64,000 nt of DNA from Pseudogemmobacter faecipullorum (GTDB lineage: Bacteria; Pseudomonadota; Alphaproteobacteria; Rhodobacterales; Rhodobacteraceae), in assembly GCF_020539525.1 (NCBI RefSeq), contig NZ_JACDXX010000003.1:186001-250000 (forward strand). The letters run 5' to 3'. The translations under genes and the position numbers were made by a program. Below the pieces are notes generated by a model. That model did not search any database. It had not been told where the DNA came from and worked only from the letters and a program-made list of their open reading frames with translations. This document shows, piece after piece, positions 45,258 to 54,323 of the stretch (the first letter of the stretch is position 1; each line of letters begins with the position of its first letter).

Positions 45258-45284
45258 CAAAAAGCGCCCGCGAAGGGGCGCCTC
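45258..45284 (-). terminator. Rho-independent terminator after the DUF882 gene
   Basis: On the minus strand GCGCCC pairs with GGGCGC (8 bp including flanking pairs) around a 6-base loop, then TTTTT. It lies about 50 bases past the stop. Confidence 0.7.
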
Positions 45285-45330
45285 TGGCGATGGATATCAA
45301 AGGTGTAACGGTCAGAATTCCTGACTTGTC

Positions 45331-45900
45331 TCAGGCGCCCCAGGAGCGCACAACACCGCAATCCATATGGACGAAATCCGAGCGCGAATAGCGGCCCACA
45401 CCGCCGGCGGCACAGGCACTGGCCGCTTTGGCCATCTGATTGACCGAGCGCGATTTCAGCCGCAGATCGGCAGCCTGGCCGACGAGATGCAGCGAGTTTT
45501 TCGCCACACCGCCCGAACGCGAGCGCAGCATATTATTGGTTTTGGGACTGCGGTAACCCGAGAGCAGCATATAGGGCTCAGAGACATCCATCAGGCGATG
45601 CGCGGCGGCCATGATATCGACATTGCGCGGATCCATCTGCTTGACGTCCCCGGTGCGCCAGTCGCGCATGAAATGGTTCACTTCCTTCAGCGCTTCCGCG
45701 ATATATTTGCCTTCGATCCAGTAGATCGTATCCATGCTTTCGCCGGTCCGGCCCGAATACATGCGAATGCGGCGGATATCGCCAGCGCCCTTCAGAATGC
45801 CAAAGGCATTGGAATAGGTGGGGGCTGCGACGAGTGTGGTCGCGGCGAAAGCGCGCAAGAGAGAGCGCCGCGAGAAAAGATTCTGTGCGATTTCGGTCAT
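45331..45900 (-). CDS. Tat-exported DUF882 (YcbK-like) peptidase-fold protein
   Basis: Protein of 189 residues. The N-terminus has a twin-arginine signal (SRRSLLRAFAAT, residues 10-21), so it is exported folded. The domain is of the peptidase M15 type: YMLLSGYRSPKTN, NSLHLVGQAADLRL and DFVHMDCGVVRSW provide the His-Asp-His zinc site. Relatives are predicted peptidoglycan peptidases; E. coli YcbK (MepK) cleaves mDAP-mDAP cross-links made by L,D-transpeptidases. Its divergent neighbour is an L,D-transpeptidase, which fits. Confidence 0.9.
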   Translation of the reverse strand: MTEIAQNLFSRRSLLRAFAATTLVAAPTYSNAFGILKGAGDIRRIRMYSGRTGESMDTIYWIEGKYIAEALKEVNHFMRDWRTGDVKQMDPRNVDIMAAAHRLMDVSEPYMLLSGYRSPKTNNMLRSRSGGVAKNSLHLVGQAADLRLKSRSVNQMAKAASACAAGGVGRYSRSDFVHMDCGVVRSWGA

Positions 45901-46234
45901 TTGCCTGTCCCGTTTCGTCTGCTGACTGCCTGACCCGACAGCTTCTGTTCACCACACCTGTCCCGAGGTGCTGCCGTTTTATGACACAGCACGATTCTAA
46001 GCCCAAGCACAGATTACCACCGGTTCCGGGATTCAACGGCAGATAAGCAAATTTTTGCTGAACTGGTGGAAAACTTCTGCCGTTGCTGCGGTGCAACGAC
46101 AGGGGAAAATTGCTCGGCCAGGGCGTCAATTTCACCGCATAGCCAGCCGGTTCGGCGCATATGTGAATGGACAGGCGCCGGGAATCCTTGAATTCTTCTC
46201 CCGGGACTGTTTCGCTGTAGTTGACGAGGTCAAA
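45901..46234. other. divergent intergenic region between the DUF882 and L,D-transpeptidase genes
   Basis: About 334 bases that must hold promoters for both cell-wall genes. AT content is higher around 45970-46060. No operator-like repeat or RNA gene stands out. A reading frame open from 46055 on the plus strand is the upstream extension of the transpeptidase frame and lacks a signal peptide. Confidence 0.5.
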
Positions 46235-47875
46235 ATGCCTGCCGCCGTTTCGTCTTTCGCCCATCGCGCCTCATTCAGACGGCTGGCTGCTCCCTTCCTG
46301 CTCGCTCTGCTGCTCGGCCAGGTGGCGCTGAGCCCGGCTGCGGCGCGCGAAAGCGATTCTCAGCCCTCTTTGCCCTTCAGCCAGTCTCTGGCCGCCGCGC
46401 TCAGCCAGGATGAGCTGGTCGCAGCCTGGTATCAGGCCCGCGATTACCGGCCGCTCTGGACCGGGGCAAGTGATACGGCGCGGCGCAGCGCGCTGCTGGC
46501 GGCGCTGGAACTGGCCCCCGATCACGGCCTGCCGGTGGCGCGCTATGATCTGGCCGGGCTGCGACGCGCGCTTGGTGCGGTGCGCACCGAGGGCGATGTG
46601 GGGCGGATTGAGGCCAGACTGACCCGGGCCTATCTCGACTGGGCCGGGGATCTCAGCTCGGGCCTGCTCACCCCGTCAGAGATTGACAGCACCATCGTGC
46701 GCGAGATCAGCCGGAAGGATCCGCTGTTGTTGCTGCGGGCGATGGAACAGGGCGATCCGGAGCAGGTTCTGCGCGATCTTCTGCCGCGATCAGATATCTA
46801 TGCCCAGCTGATGCGGGCGAAATTTGAGCTTGAGGAAATTGCCGCCACGCAGGGCTGGGGGCCGGCGGTGCCGGGCGATACGCTGAAACCGGGCGATCAG
46901 GGGGAGCGCTTCCTCGCTTTGCGTAACCGTCTGATTGCGATGGGTTATCTGGCACCTACCGCCACGGCCGTCTATGACCGTGCCGTGCAGAGCGCGGTGA
47001 TGAGCTTCCAGCGCGCCCATGGACTGCCCGCCGATGGCGTGGCCGGGGGCGATACGATTGCCGAGATCAACAAGAGCCCGCAGGACCGCATCCGCTCGGT
47101 TCTGGTGGCGATGGAACGCGAGCGCTGGATGGATATCGACCGTTCGGGGCGGATGATCTGGGTTAACCTGCCCGATTTCACCACCGAGATTGTCGATGAC
47201 GGCCGCGTCACCTTCCGCACCCGCACGGTGATCGGGCGCGAGGATATGGAAAGGCGCACCCCGGAATTCTCGGATATGATGAATCATATGGTGGTGAACC
47301 CCTCCTGGGGGGTGCCGCGCTCGATCATTGTCGGGGAATATCTGCCGCTGCTGCAGCGCAACCCCAATGCGCTGAGCCATATGCAGGTGGTTGACCGCAA
47401 TGGCCGGGTGCTCTCACGCGGCTCGGTGAATTTCTCGGCCTATACGGCGCGCAGCTTCCCCTTTGGCATGCGCCAGCCGCCCGGCGACAGCAATGCGCTT
47501 GGCAAGGTGAAGTTCATGTTCCCCAATAAGTACAACATCTATCTGCATGATACGCCTTCGAAAAACCTGTTTGCCCATGACAAGCGCGCCTATAGCCATG
47601 GCTGTATCCGCCTCGCTGATCCCTTTGATTTTGCGCATGCTCTGTTTCGCACCCAGGCCCCCGAGATTGAGCGTGAATTCAACAGTACGCTGAAGGGCGG
47701 CAAGGAAACACCGGTAAAGCTTGAGGTGAAAGTGCCGATCCATATCGTCTATTTCACCGCCTATCCCGAGGGCAAAGGCCGGATCGGCTATCGCCGCGAT
47801 GTCTATGGCCGTGATGCCCGGCTCTGGTCGGCGCTAGAGGCGGCAGGGGTGGTCGCGGCGCCGGTTTCGCATTAA
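46235..47875 (+). CDS. L,D-transpeptidase, YcbB-like, with peptidoglycan-binding domain
   Basis: Periplasmic enzyme of 546 residues forming 3-3 cross-links in peptidoglycan. The signal peptide (about residues 1-35, ending SPAAA-RE) supports the ATG at 46235, with GAGG upstream. An N-terminal helical domain, a peptidoglycan-binding domain (about residues 225-285, [16 protein letters not shown]) and a C-terminal YkuD domain follow; the active-site segment AYSHGCIRL has Cys457. It is the large Ldt class (like E. coli LdtD), distinct from the lipoprotein enzyme at 4522-5637. Confidence 0.92.
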   Translation: MPAAVSSFAHRASFRRLAAPFLLALLLGQVALSPAAARESDSQPSLPFSQSLAAALSQDELVAAWYQARDYRPLWTGASDTARRSALLAALELAPDHGLPVARYDLAGLRRALGAVRTEGDVGRIEARLTRAYLDWAGDLSSGLLTPSEIDSTIVREISRKDPLLLLRAMEQGDPEQVLRDLLPRSDIYAQLMRAKFELEEIAATQGWGPAVPGDTLKPGDQGERFLALRNRLIAMGYLAPTATAVYDRAVQSAVMSFQRAHGLPADGVAGGDTIAEINKSPQDRIRSVLVAMERERWMDIDRSGRMIWVNLPDFTTEIVDDGRVTFRTRTVIGREDMERRTPEFSDMMNHMVVNPSWGVPRSIIVGEYLPLLQRNPNALSHMQVVDRNGRVLSRGSVNFSAYTARSFPFGMRQPPGDSNALGKVKFMFPNKYNIYLHDTPSKNLFAHDKRAYSHGCIRLADPFDFAHALFRTQAPEIEREFNSTLKGGKETPVKLEVKVPIHIVYFTAYPEGKGRIGYRRDVYGRDARLWSALEAAGVVAAPVSH

Positions 47876-47909
47876 AATCAAAAGCTCAGCTTTTACAGAG
47901 GGATTGGTT

Positions 47910-49007
47910 ATGCAAAGCCACAGCATCCGCGACATTGCGACAGCACTCGGCGCCGAAGCCGAAGGCGATCTCTCGCTGCGGGTCAGCGGTGCGGCCGAAC
48001 CTCAGGCGGCAAAGCCCGATCAGCTGGCTCTGGCGATGGATCCGCGCTATGCCGATGGCCTTGCCAAGGGCGGGGCAAAAGCGGCGGTGGTCTGGCCGGG
48101 CGCAGACTGGCGCGCCATGGGGCTGGAGGCGGCGATTTTCGCGCCGCGCGGTCGTCTGGCCATGGCCGGGCTGACCACCATGATCGATCCCGGGCCAGAG
48201 CTGCCCGATGGCATCCATCCGATGGCGGTGATTGATCCTTCGGCGGAAATCGGCGAGGGCGCGCGGATCGCGCCTTTCGTGGTGATCGGGGCCGGGGTGA
48301 AGATCGGCGCCCGCGCCCGGATCGCCAGCCATGTCAGCATCGCTGAGGGGGCGCAGCTTGGTGCGGATGCACTGCTACTCCAGGGCGTGCGGATCGGCGC
48401 CCGGGTGAAAATTGGCGCGCGTTTCATCGCCCAGCCCGGGGCGGTGATCGGCTCGGATGGCTTTTCCTTCGTGACGCCCGAGAAATCCGGGGTCGAGGAA
48501 ATCCGCCAGACCCTCGGCCAGCGCGAGGCGATCCGCGAACAGAGCTGGACCCGGATCCATTCGCTCGGCGCAGTTTTGATCGGTGATGATGTCGAGGTCG
48601 GTGGCAACAGCTGTATTGATCGCGGCACGATCCGCGACACGGTGATCGGGCGCGGCACCAAACTCGATAACCTCGTGCATATCGGCCATAATGTGCAGGT
48701 GGGCGAGGATACTTTGCTCTGCGGTCAGGTCGGCATTGCCGGATCCTCGAAAATCGGCAGCCGGGTGGTTCTGGCCGGTCAGGTCGGGGTCAATGACAAT
48801 ATCTTCATCGGCGATGATGTGATCTGCGGCGGCGGCACCAAGGTCTTTACCAATGCGCCCGCCGGACGGGTGCTGCTGGGCTATCCGGCGGTGAAGATGG
48901 AGAGCCATGTCGAAATTCAGAAATATCTGCGCCGTCTGCCGCGTCTGGCCGCCAGGGTTGCCGCGCTGGAGAAAAACGCGGGGCCGGCTGATGAGACGCA
49001 AGCCTGA
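47910..49007 (+). CDS. lpxD: UDP-3-O-(3-hydroxyacyl)glucosamine N-acyltransferase
   Basis: Lipid A enzyme of 365 residues that adds the N-linked hydroxyacyl chain from acyl-ACP. An N-terminal uridine-binding domain (to about residue 100) is followed by left-handed beta-helix hexapeptide repeats ([16 protein letters not shown] onward); the catalytic His is in [10 protein letters not shown]. The ATG at 47910 has GAGGGA 7 bases upstream. It is not in the usual bamA-lpxD-fabZ-lpxA cluster but is followed by an ACP and a ketoacyl synthase, so it may be a second LpxD or a relocated one. Confidence 0.92.
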   Translation: MQSHSIRDIATALGAEAEGDLSLRVSGAAEPQAAKPDQLALAMDPRYADGLAKGGAKAAVVWPGADWRAMGLEAAIFAPRGRLAMAGLTTMIDPGPELPDGIHPMAVIDPSAEIGEGARIAPFVVIGAGVKIGARARIASHVSIAEGAQLGADALLLQGVRIGARVKIGARFIAQPGAVIGSDGFSFVTPEKSGVEEIRQTLGQREAIREQSWTRIHSLGAVLIGDDVEVGGNSCIDRGTIRDTVIGRGTKLDNLVHIGHNVQVGEDTLLCGQVGIAGSSKIGSRVVLAGQVGVNDNIFIGDDVICGGGTKVFTNAPAGRVLLGYPAVKMESHVEIQKYLRRLPRLAARVAALEKNAGPADETQA

Positions 49008-49028
49008 AAGCTGCAGGACGGGCGCGCC

Positions 49029-49298
49029 ATGAGCCTGGCAGAGGATATCACCGCACTGATCGCCCGGGCGGCAGGGGTTGAGCCGGGCCAGCTGCAGCCG
49101 CAGACGCGGCTTGACGATCTCGGCCTTGATTCCGTTGCCGTGGTCGAGCTGATTTTCGCGCTGGAGGAATGGTTCGACATCTCTATCCCCTTCAATCCCG
49201 CCGGGGCCAGCCCGGATGAGGCCGGATTTGATCCGACCAGCCTCGGCTCGGTGATCGCCAGTATCAATGCGCTGATCGCGCGGGAGCGCTGCGGGTGA
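49029..49298 (+). CDS. dedicated acyl carrier protein
   Basis: Carrier of 89 residues with the phosphopantetheine site DDLGLDSVAVVEL (Ser35). It differs from housekeeping AcpP: DSV instead of DSL, and a longer loop (about residues 55-72, NPAGASPDEAGFDPTSLG) between helices II and IV, which recalls the special AcpXL carriers of rhizobia. It starts 21 bases after lpxD and overlaps the ketoacyl synthase by 4 bases, so the three are one unit. Confidence 0.88.
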   Translation: MSLAEDITALIARAAGVEPGQLQPQTRLDDLGLDSVAVVELIFALEEWFDISIPFNPAGASPDEAGFDPTSLGSVIASINALIARERCG

Positions 49299-50497
49299 GG
49301 CGGGTGGTCCTTACCGGCGCTGGCAGTGTGAATGCGCTGGCGACGAGCGTGCCCGAGACCTGGCGGGCCATGGCGGCCGGGCGCCCGGGGATCTCGGCGC
49401 TGAATTTGCGCGACGGGGACCGGCTGGCGGTGAAAATCGGCGCGCAGGTGCAGGATCAGGCCTGGGAGGCGGGGTTTTCCGAGCGCGAGCAGGGGCTTTA
49501 CGACCGCTTCACCCGCTTTGCCCTGGTCGCGGCCGGTGAGGCCCTCGCTATGGCGGGTGAGGGCGCGTGGGTGGGCGCGGGGGTGATCATCGGCTCGGCC
49601 GCAGGCGGGATCTCGACCTGGGAAGACAATTACCGCGCGGTGTTTCAGCAGGGCAAAAACCGGGTGCCGCCGCTGACCGTGCCGCGGCTGATGCTCAATG
49701 CTGCCGCCTCGCATATCGCCATGCGCCACGGGCTGCATGGCCCGACATTCGCGGTTTCCTCAGCCTGTGCCAGCGCCAGCCATGCCATCGGCCAGGCGTT
49801 CCGGCTGATCCGTGACGGCCATGCAGAGGCGATGCTGGCGGGCGGCTCCGAGGCGATGCTGCTGTTTGGCGGGCTGAAAGCCTGGGAGGGGCTGCGGGTC
49901 ATGTCGCCCGATGGCTGCCGGCCGTTCTCGGCCAGCCGAAACGGCATGGTGATGGGCGAGGGCGCGGCGGTTTTCGTGCTGGAGGAAGAGGGGCGGGCCC
50001 GGACGCGCGGCGCTGAGATCCTCGCCGAGATCGCCGGTTTTGGCATGAGCGCCGATGCCGCGGATCTGCTGGCACCTTCGGTGGAGGGCGCGGCCAGCGC
50101 CATGCGGCTCGCCCTGGCCGAGGCGCAGCTTTCCCCCCGGGAGATCGGCTATATCAATGCGCATGGCACCGGCACCCGGCTCAATGACCGTATTGAGGTG
50201 GCGGCGATCCGCCAGGTCTTTGGCGCGGCGGCAGAGGGGCTTTTGGTCAGCTCGACCAAGGCGATGCATGGCCATGCCATCGGCGCCAGTGGCGCGATTG
50301 AGCTGCTCGCGGTGATCATGGCGCTGCGCCAGGGGGTGATTGCGCCCACCCTTGGCCTCGATCAGCCCGATCCGGACTGCGATCTGGACCATGTGGCCAA
50401 TGAAAAACGCCACAGTCGGGTGACTGCGGCGCTTTCAAATTCATTCGCCTTTGGCGGGCTGAATGCGGTGCTGGCCCTGAAACAGGCCAGCGCCTGA
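49295..50497 (+). CDS. beta-ketoacyl-ACP synthase, FabF-like
   Basis: Condensing enzyme of 400 residues. The catalytic set is complete: Cys158 in SSACASASH, His290 in NAHGTGTRLND, Lys322 and His327 in STKAMHGHAIGASG. FabF enzymes usually read SMTGH here, so AMHGH is a small departure. It starts with GTG overlapping the ACP stop. With the preceding ACP and lpxD it may elongate chains for lipid A or another envelope lipid; a role in general fatty acid synthesis cannot be excluded. Confidence 0.88.
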   Translation: MRRVVLTGAGSVNALATSVPETWRAMAAGRPGISALNLRDGDRLAVKIGAQVQDQAWEAGFSEREQGLYDRFTRFALVAAGEALAMAGEGAWVGAGVIIGSAAGGISTWEDNYRAVFQQGKNRVPPLTVPRLMLNAAASHIAMRHGLHGPTFAVSSACASASHAIGQAFRLIRDGHAEAMLAGGSEAMLLFGGLKAWEGLRVMSPDGCRPFSASRNGMVMGEGAAVFVLEEEGRARTRGAEILAEIAGFGMSADAADLLAPSVEGAASAMRLALAEAQLSPREIGYINAHGTGTRLNDRIEVAAIRQVFGAAAEGLLVSSTKAMHGHAIGASGAIELLAVIMALRQGVIAPTLGLDQPDPDCDLDHVANEKRHSRVTAALSNSFAFGGLNAVLALKQASA

Positions 50498-50504
50498 GCG
50501 GCGC

Positions 50505-51206
50505 TTACTGCGCCGGTGCGGTGGCTTCGGCCGGTTTGGCCGCCGCTGCAGCGCGCACCGCCTCATCGGCCTTTTCATTGGCCGCGATCATCGCGTCATA
50601 ACCGGCGGTGAAGCCCTTCAGCGACACTTCCAGATTCACCTTCTGATCGGGGGCGATGAAGGGGGTGATGGTGAAAGTGGCTTTTGCGCCCTTTTTGAAG
50701 GCGGCAATCTCTTCAGCGGTAAAGCCGATCTGCGCGACGCAGCCGATCGGGGTGCAGACCGAGAAAGGATAGGCGCGCGGCTTGGCGGTATCGACGGTCA
50801 GCTGCATGCCTGCGGTCAGCAGGGTTTCGAGCGGTGCGATGAAATTCGCGCCTGCCACCGCCGGGCCATTCGAGCCGGCGGGCAGGTTGAACATGGCCAG
50901 CTCGGCCACGGAATTGCCTTCGCTGTCTTTCAGCAGCTGGTAAAGCTGGCAGGGATCGGCCCCGAGGCTGCTTTTTTCGCAGCGCTGTTCCCAGGCCTCA
51001 AAATTGGCCGCAACATAGATCGGGCTGTCGCCGCCGATTTCCTGACCCATGGCGAGATTCGGAGTGTCATTCGCCGGAGCGGCGGTTTCAGCGGTTTCAG
51101 CATTTGCCGGGGCGTCGGTCGCGGCCTCAGTCTCCTGAGCCACCGCAGCCAGCGGGGCACCAAGCGAGAGCATCAGCGCGAGAAGCGAAATCCGGGAGTT
51201 CAGCAT
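50505..51206 (-). CDS. invasion-associated locus B (IalB) family protein
   Basis: Secreted protein of 233 residues. A signal peptide (cleavage near AVA-QE) is followed by an acidic Ala/Thr/Glu-rich linker to about residue 55, then the IalB domain with paired Cys (EQRCEK...DPCQLYQL, and VCTPIGCVAQIG), which likely form disulfides. A C-terminal Ala-rich helix ends the protein. Despite the name, the family is widespread in free-living alphaproteobacteria and its role is unknown. ATG 51206 is chosen from the signal peptide. Confidence 0.85.
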   Translation of the reverse strand: MLNSRISLLALMLSLGAPLAAVAQETEAATDAPANAETAETAAPANDTPNLAMGQEIGGDSPIYVAANFEAWEQRCEKSSLGADPCQLYQLLKDSEGNSVAELAMFNLPAGSNGPAVAGANFIAPLETLLTAGMQLTVDTAKPRAYPFSVCTPIGCVAQIGFTAEEIAAFKKGAKATFTITPFIAPDQKVNLEVSLKGFTAGYDAMIAANEKADEAVRAAAAAKPAEATAPAQ

Positions 51207-51721
51207 CGAAAGCTTGTCCTTATGAACAGTGACCAGAGCAGGTCCGGATGAACCAGACGGGCCGGGAGTAAATAGCATGGCGCAGTGGGGCTGTCAGTTG
51301 CCAATTGCGTCAGCGGCGAGGCCTTGCCGGCAGCCCGGCGCCTGGGGGCAACAGATGGCGGCGGTCAGCGGTTCCAGGAAAAATCACCGGCTTTCAAATA
51401 CATCAAAGGGCCGGGTAAACCGGCCCTTTGGCTGCGTCTGAAACGCTTTTAGATTTTGTGCTCCCTGTCGGACAGGCCGACTTCACAACCTGGACGCTAA
51501 GCAGGTTTCCGGAATGCGTCAACGAAAAACTGTTACCCGGGCGCAGGGGTAAAGATGAAAATTATGCTGTGCAGGGCCGGGATTGCAGAACAGGCATCCT
51601 CTCGCCTGGTCGCAGGCGGATCCCGGGAGGGATCCCCGGGATTTGCCGCAGCCGGGCTGGCGCCGGGGGCATGCAGCCCTGTATGCTGGTGGCGAAGTTT
51701 TACCGGACAGGAGCGGCGCAT
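51207..51721. other. divergent intergenic region between the IalB and HerA-like genes
   Basis: About 515 bases with no supported protein gene, unusually long for this window. It holds a perfect 10-bp inverted repeat at 51405-51429. A small RNA could be encoded here, but no known RNA family is recognisable by eye. The plus-strand frame open from 51428 is the upstream extension of the HerA-like gene. Confidence 0.5.
51405..51429. repeat. perfect 10-bp inverted repeat (terminator-like) in a divergent gap
   Basis: AAAGGGCCGG-GTAAA-CCGGCCCTTT. There is no T-run beyond the stem's own TTT. Neither flanking gene ends here, so it would have to terminate an unannotated transcript or act as an operator. 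Confidence 0.55.
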
Positions 51722-53299
51722 ATGGGGCAGGCAGAGACGGCACAGGACCGGATTTTCGCGGGCGGCGGCGGTGAGGGCTATCACAGCCCCCAGGAGCTGC
51801 TGCTGAAATATGGCAATCGCCACGGGCTGATTGCAGGCGCGACCGGCACCGGCAAAACCGTCACCCTGCAGGTGCTGGCCGAGGGCTTCGCCGCGGCGGG
51901 GGTGCCGGTCTTTCTCTCGGATGTGAAGGGCGATCTGACCGGCCTTTGCGAACCGGGCGACCCGGGCGCAAAGACCCATGCCTCTTTCCTGTCGCGCGCC
52001 GAAACCATCGGCCTTGATCTGAGCTACCGCGCCTATCCGGTGCTGTTCTGGGATCTTTACGGCGAGAAGGGCCATCCGGTCCGCACCACCATTGCCGAGA
52101 TGGGGCCTTTGCTGCTGTCGCGGCTGCTGGAGCTGAGCGAGCCGCAGGAAGGGGTGCTGAATGTCGCTTTCCGCCTCGCCGATGAAGAGGGGCTGGCGCT
52201 GCTGGATCTGAAGGATCTGCGCGCCTTGCTGAGCTTTATCGCCGAGAATGCCCAGGCGGTTTCGGCGCGCTACGGCCTTGTCTCCTCGCAATCGGTGGGG
52301 GCGATCCAGCGCCGCTTGCTGGTGCTGGAGAATGAGGGCGCGGCCAATCTGTTCGGGGAACCGGCGCTCGATATTGCCGATCTGATGCAATGCGCCGCCG
52401 ATGGCACCGGCCAGATCTCGATCCTCGCCGCCGACCGGCTGATGAACAGCCCGCGGCTCTATGCCACCTTCCTGCTCTGGCTGCTCTCAGAGCTGTTTGA
52501 GGTGCTGCCCGAAGTGGGCGATCCCGAGAAGCCGAAGCTGGTCTTCTTCTTTGACGAGGCGCATCTGTTGTTTGACGATGCGCCGCGCGCGCTGGTGGCG
52601 CGGGTCGAGCAGGTGGCACGGCTGATCCGCTCGAAAGGCGTGGGCGTTTATTTCGTCACCCAGAACCCGGCCGATGTGCCCGATAATATCCTCGGCCAGC
52701 TCGGCAACCGGGTGCAGCATGCGCTGCGTGCCTTTACCGCGCGCGATCAGAAAGACCTGGCGAGAGCCGCCCAGACCTATCGGGCCAATCCGCGTTTCGA
52801 CATTGAAACCGCGATCCGTGAGGTTGGCACCGGCGAGGCTGTCACCTCTTTGCTTGAGGCCAAAGGCGTGCCGGGCATGGCCGAGCGCACGCTGATCCGC
52901 CCGCCCTTCAGCCGGCTTGGCCCGGCGAGCGAGGCGGCGCTGGCTGCGGCCCGGCGCGGCTCGCCGCTGGCGGGCAAATATGAGCAGGCGATTGACCGCG
53001 AAAGCGCCTTTGAGATCCTGAAGGCCCGGGCCGAAAAAGCCGCCGCTGAAGTCGCCGCCACGGATCAGGCCGCGCCCGAAGCGGCCGAGCGCGAATTTGC
53101 GCAGGGGCGGCGCTATGGTGGCAGCCGCTCCTCGGGTTCCGCTGCGTCCGGGCGCGAGGCGCCGCGCACCAGCCGCAGTTCGCGCTCTGATTCGGCGACC
53201 GATACCCTGGTCAAAAGCTTCGCCCGCCAGATCGGCACCAAAGGCGGCCAGGCGCTGGTGCGCGGGGTTCTGGGCACATTGTTCGGCAAAAAGCGCTGA
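51722..53299 (+). CDS. HerA-like ATPase (DUF853, YjgR family)
   Basis: P-loop ATPase of 525 residues of the HerA/FtsK superfamily. Walker A is GATGTGKT (39-46), Walker B is LVFFFDEAHLLF, and a C-terminal basic Ser/Arg-rich stretch (about residues 455-500) precedes KSFARQIGTKGGQALVRGVLGTLFGKKR. The family is called a helicase by similarity; its actual substrate is not established. The ATG at 51722 has AGGAG upstream. Confidence 0.88.
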   Translation: MGQAETAQDRIFAGGGGEGYHSPQELLLKYGNRHGLIAGATGTGKTVTLQVLAEGFAAAGVPVFLSDVKGDLTGLCEPGDPGAKTHASFLSRAETIGLDLSYRAYPVLFWDLYGEKGHPVRTTIAEMGPLLLSRLLELSEPQEGVLNVAFRLADEEGLALLDLKDLRALLSFIAENAQAVSARYGLVSSQSVGAIQRRLLVLENEGAANLFGEPALDIADLMQCAADGTGQISILAADRLMNSPRLYATFLLWLLSELFEVLPEVGDPEKPKLVFFFDEAHLLFDDAPRALVARVEQVARLIRSKGVGVYFVTQNPADVPDNILGQLGNRVQHALRAFTARDQKDLARAAQTYRANPRFDIETAIREVGTGEAVTSLLEAKGVPGMAERTLIRPPFSRLGPASEAALAAARRGSPLAGKYEQAIDRESAFEILKARAEKAAAEVAATDQAAPEAAEREFAQGRRYGGSRSSGSAASGREAPRTSRSSRSDSATDTLVKSFARQIGTKGGQALVRGVLGTLFGKKR

Positions 53300-53332
53300 T
53301 CCGCCACAGCTGATCGGCCACAGGGCGGGGCT

Positions 53333-53369
53333 ATAAAGGGGGGCGGGTGATAGCTGCTCCCCTTTATTT
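53333..53369. terminator. possible bidirectional terminator between convergent genes
   Basis: TAAAGGGG pairs with CCCCTTTA across an 18-base loop, with a short T-run, between the 3' ends of the HerA-like gene and xerD. Confidence 0.4.
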
Positions 53370-53380
53370 GCCCCCGGTCT

Positions 53381-54322
53381 TCAGCGGTTTTTTGCGAGCG
53401 GGTGGCGGGTCAGCACCAGCTCTTTCAGATGCTCATCGAGCACATGGGTATAGATCTCGGTGGTGCCCAGCTCGGCATGGCCCAGCAGCATCTGAATCAC
53501 CCGCAGATCTGCACCGCCCGCCAGCAGATGGGTGGCGAAAGCATGGCGCAGCACATGCGGGGTGACGAGGGCGGGAGAAATCCCGGCCTGAACCGCGATA
53601 TTCTGCAGTAAAGTGAAAAAGCTCTGCCGGGTCATATGCGCCGCCTTGCCCCGGCCCGGGAACAGGAATTTTGACGGCGCGGTGCCGTTTTGCCGCAAGG
53701 CTTCATCGCGCTGATCCAGTGCCTCAAGCCAGAGCGCCACCGCCTCGCGCGCGGGCAGCGACAAAGGCACCATCCGTTCCTTGCCGCTCTTGCCCCTGAC
53801 CAGGATCATCTGCGGATCGCCGCGCAGCAAAGCGCGCGGCAGCGAGACCAGCTCTGTGACCCGCAGCCCGGTGGCATAGAGCAGCTCGACCAGCGCCGCA
53901 TTGCGCAGCCGGTCTTCCTCCTGGCGGCCATGGTTGCGCGCCGCCTCCAGCAGATCCCCGACCTGTTCGGGCGAGAGCGTTTTCGGCAGGCTTTTCGCCC
54001 GCCCCGGACCGGTGATGCGCAAAGCCGGATTATCCTCGCGCCAGCCTTCCTCAAAAGCAAAGCGATAGATCTGGCGGATCGAGGAGAGGCGGCGCGCCCG
54101 GGTGGCTTTCGACAATCCCTGGGCGTCGCAGAAGATCAGATAGGCCTCGATATCGGCACGGTTCAGGCTGGCGAATTCACGTTTTTCCTGCCCGGCCCAG
54201 TCGGCGAAATCTTTCAGATCACGGCCATAGGCGAGGCGGGTATTGCCCGCAGCCCCGGCCTCGGCGGCAATGGCCTCGAGAAACACCGAAATCCAGCCAT
54301 GAGCATCGCGCGGCGCCGCCAT
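53381..54322 (-). CDS. xerD: tyrosine recombinase XerD
   Basis: Site-specific recombinase of 313 residues that resolves chromosome dimers at dif with XerC. The N-terminal SAM-like core-binding domain runs to about residue 95, then the catalytic domain: Arg in ATGLRVTEL, His-x-x-Arg in HVLRHAFATHL, and LLGHAELGTTEIYTHV with the nucleophile Tyr. The ATG at 54322 follows the upstream gene's stop as TGATATG; an in-frame TTG at 54340 is an alternative. It is a housekeeping Xer protein, not an integrase next to a mobile element. Confidence 0.93.
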   Translation of the reverse strand: MAAPRDAHGWISVFLEAIAAEAGAAGNTRLAYGRDLKDFADWAGQEKREFASLNRADIEAYLIFCDAQGLSKATRARRLSSIRQIYRFAFEEGWREDNPALRITGPGRAKSLPKTLSPEQVGDLLEAARNHGRQEEDRLRNAALVELLYATGLRVTELVSLPRALLRGDPQMILVRGKSGKERMVPLSLPAREAVALWLEALDQRDEALRQNGTAPSKFLFPGRGKAAHMTRQSFFTLLQNIAVQAGISPALVTPHVLRHAFATHLLAGGADLRVIQMLLGHAELGTTEIYTHVLDEHLKELVLTRHPLAKNR

Positions 54323-54323
54323 A

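Noticed and set aside
50505-51206. An invasion factor (IalB)
   Set aside because: The domain is common in non-pathogenic alphaproteobacteria; nothing else here suggests host invasion.
53381-54322. XerD as the integrase of a genomic island
   Set aside because: It has the length and motifs of housekeeping XerD, sits among core genes, and no att repeats, phage genes or composition change are seen.
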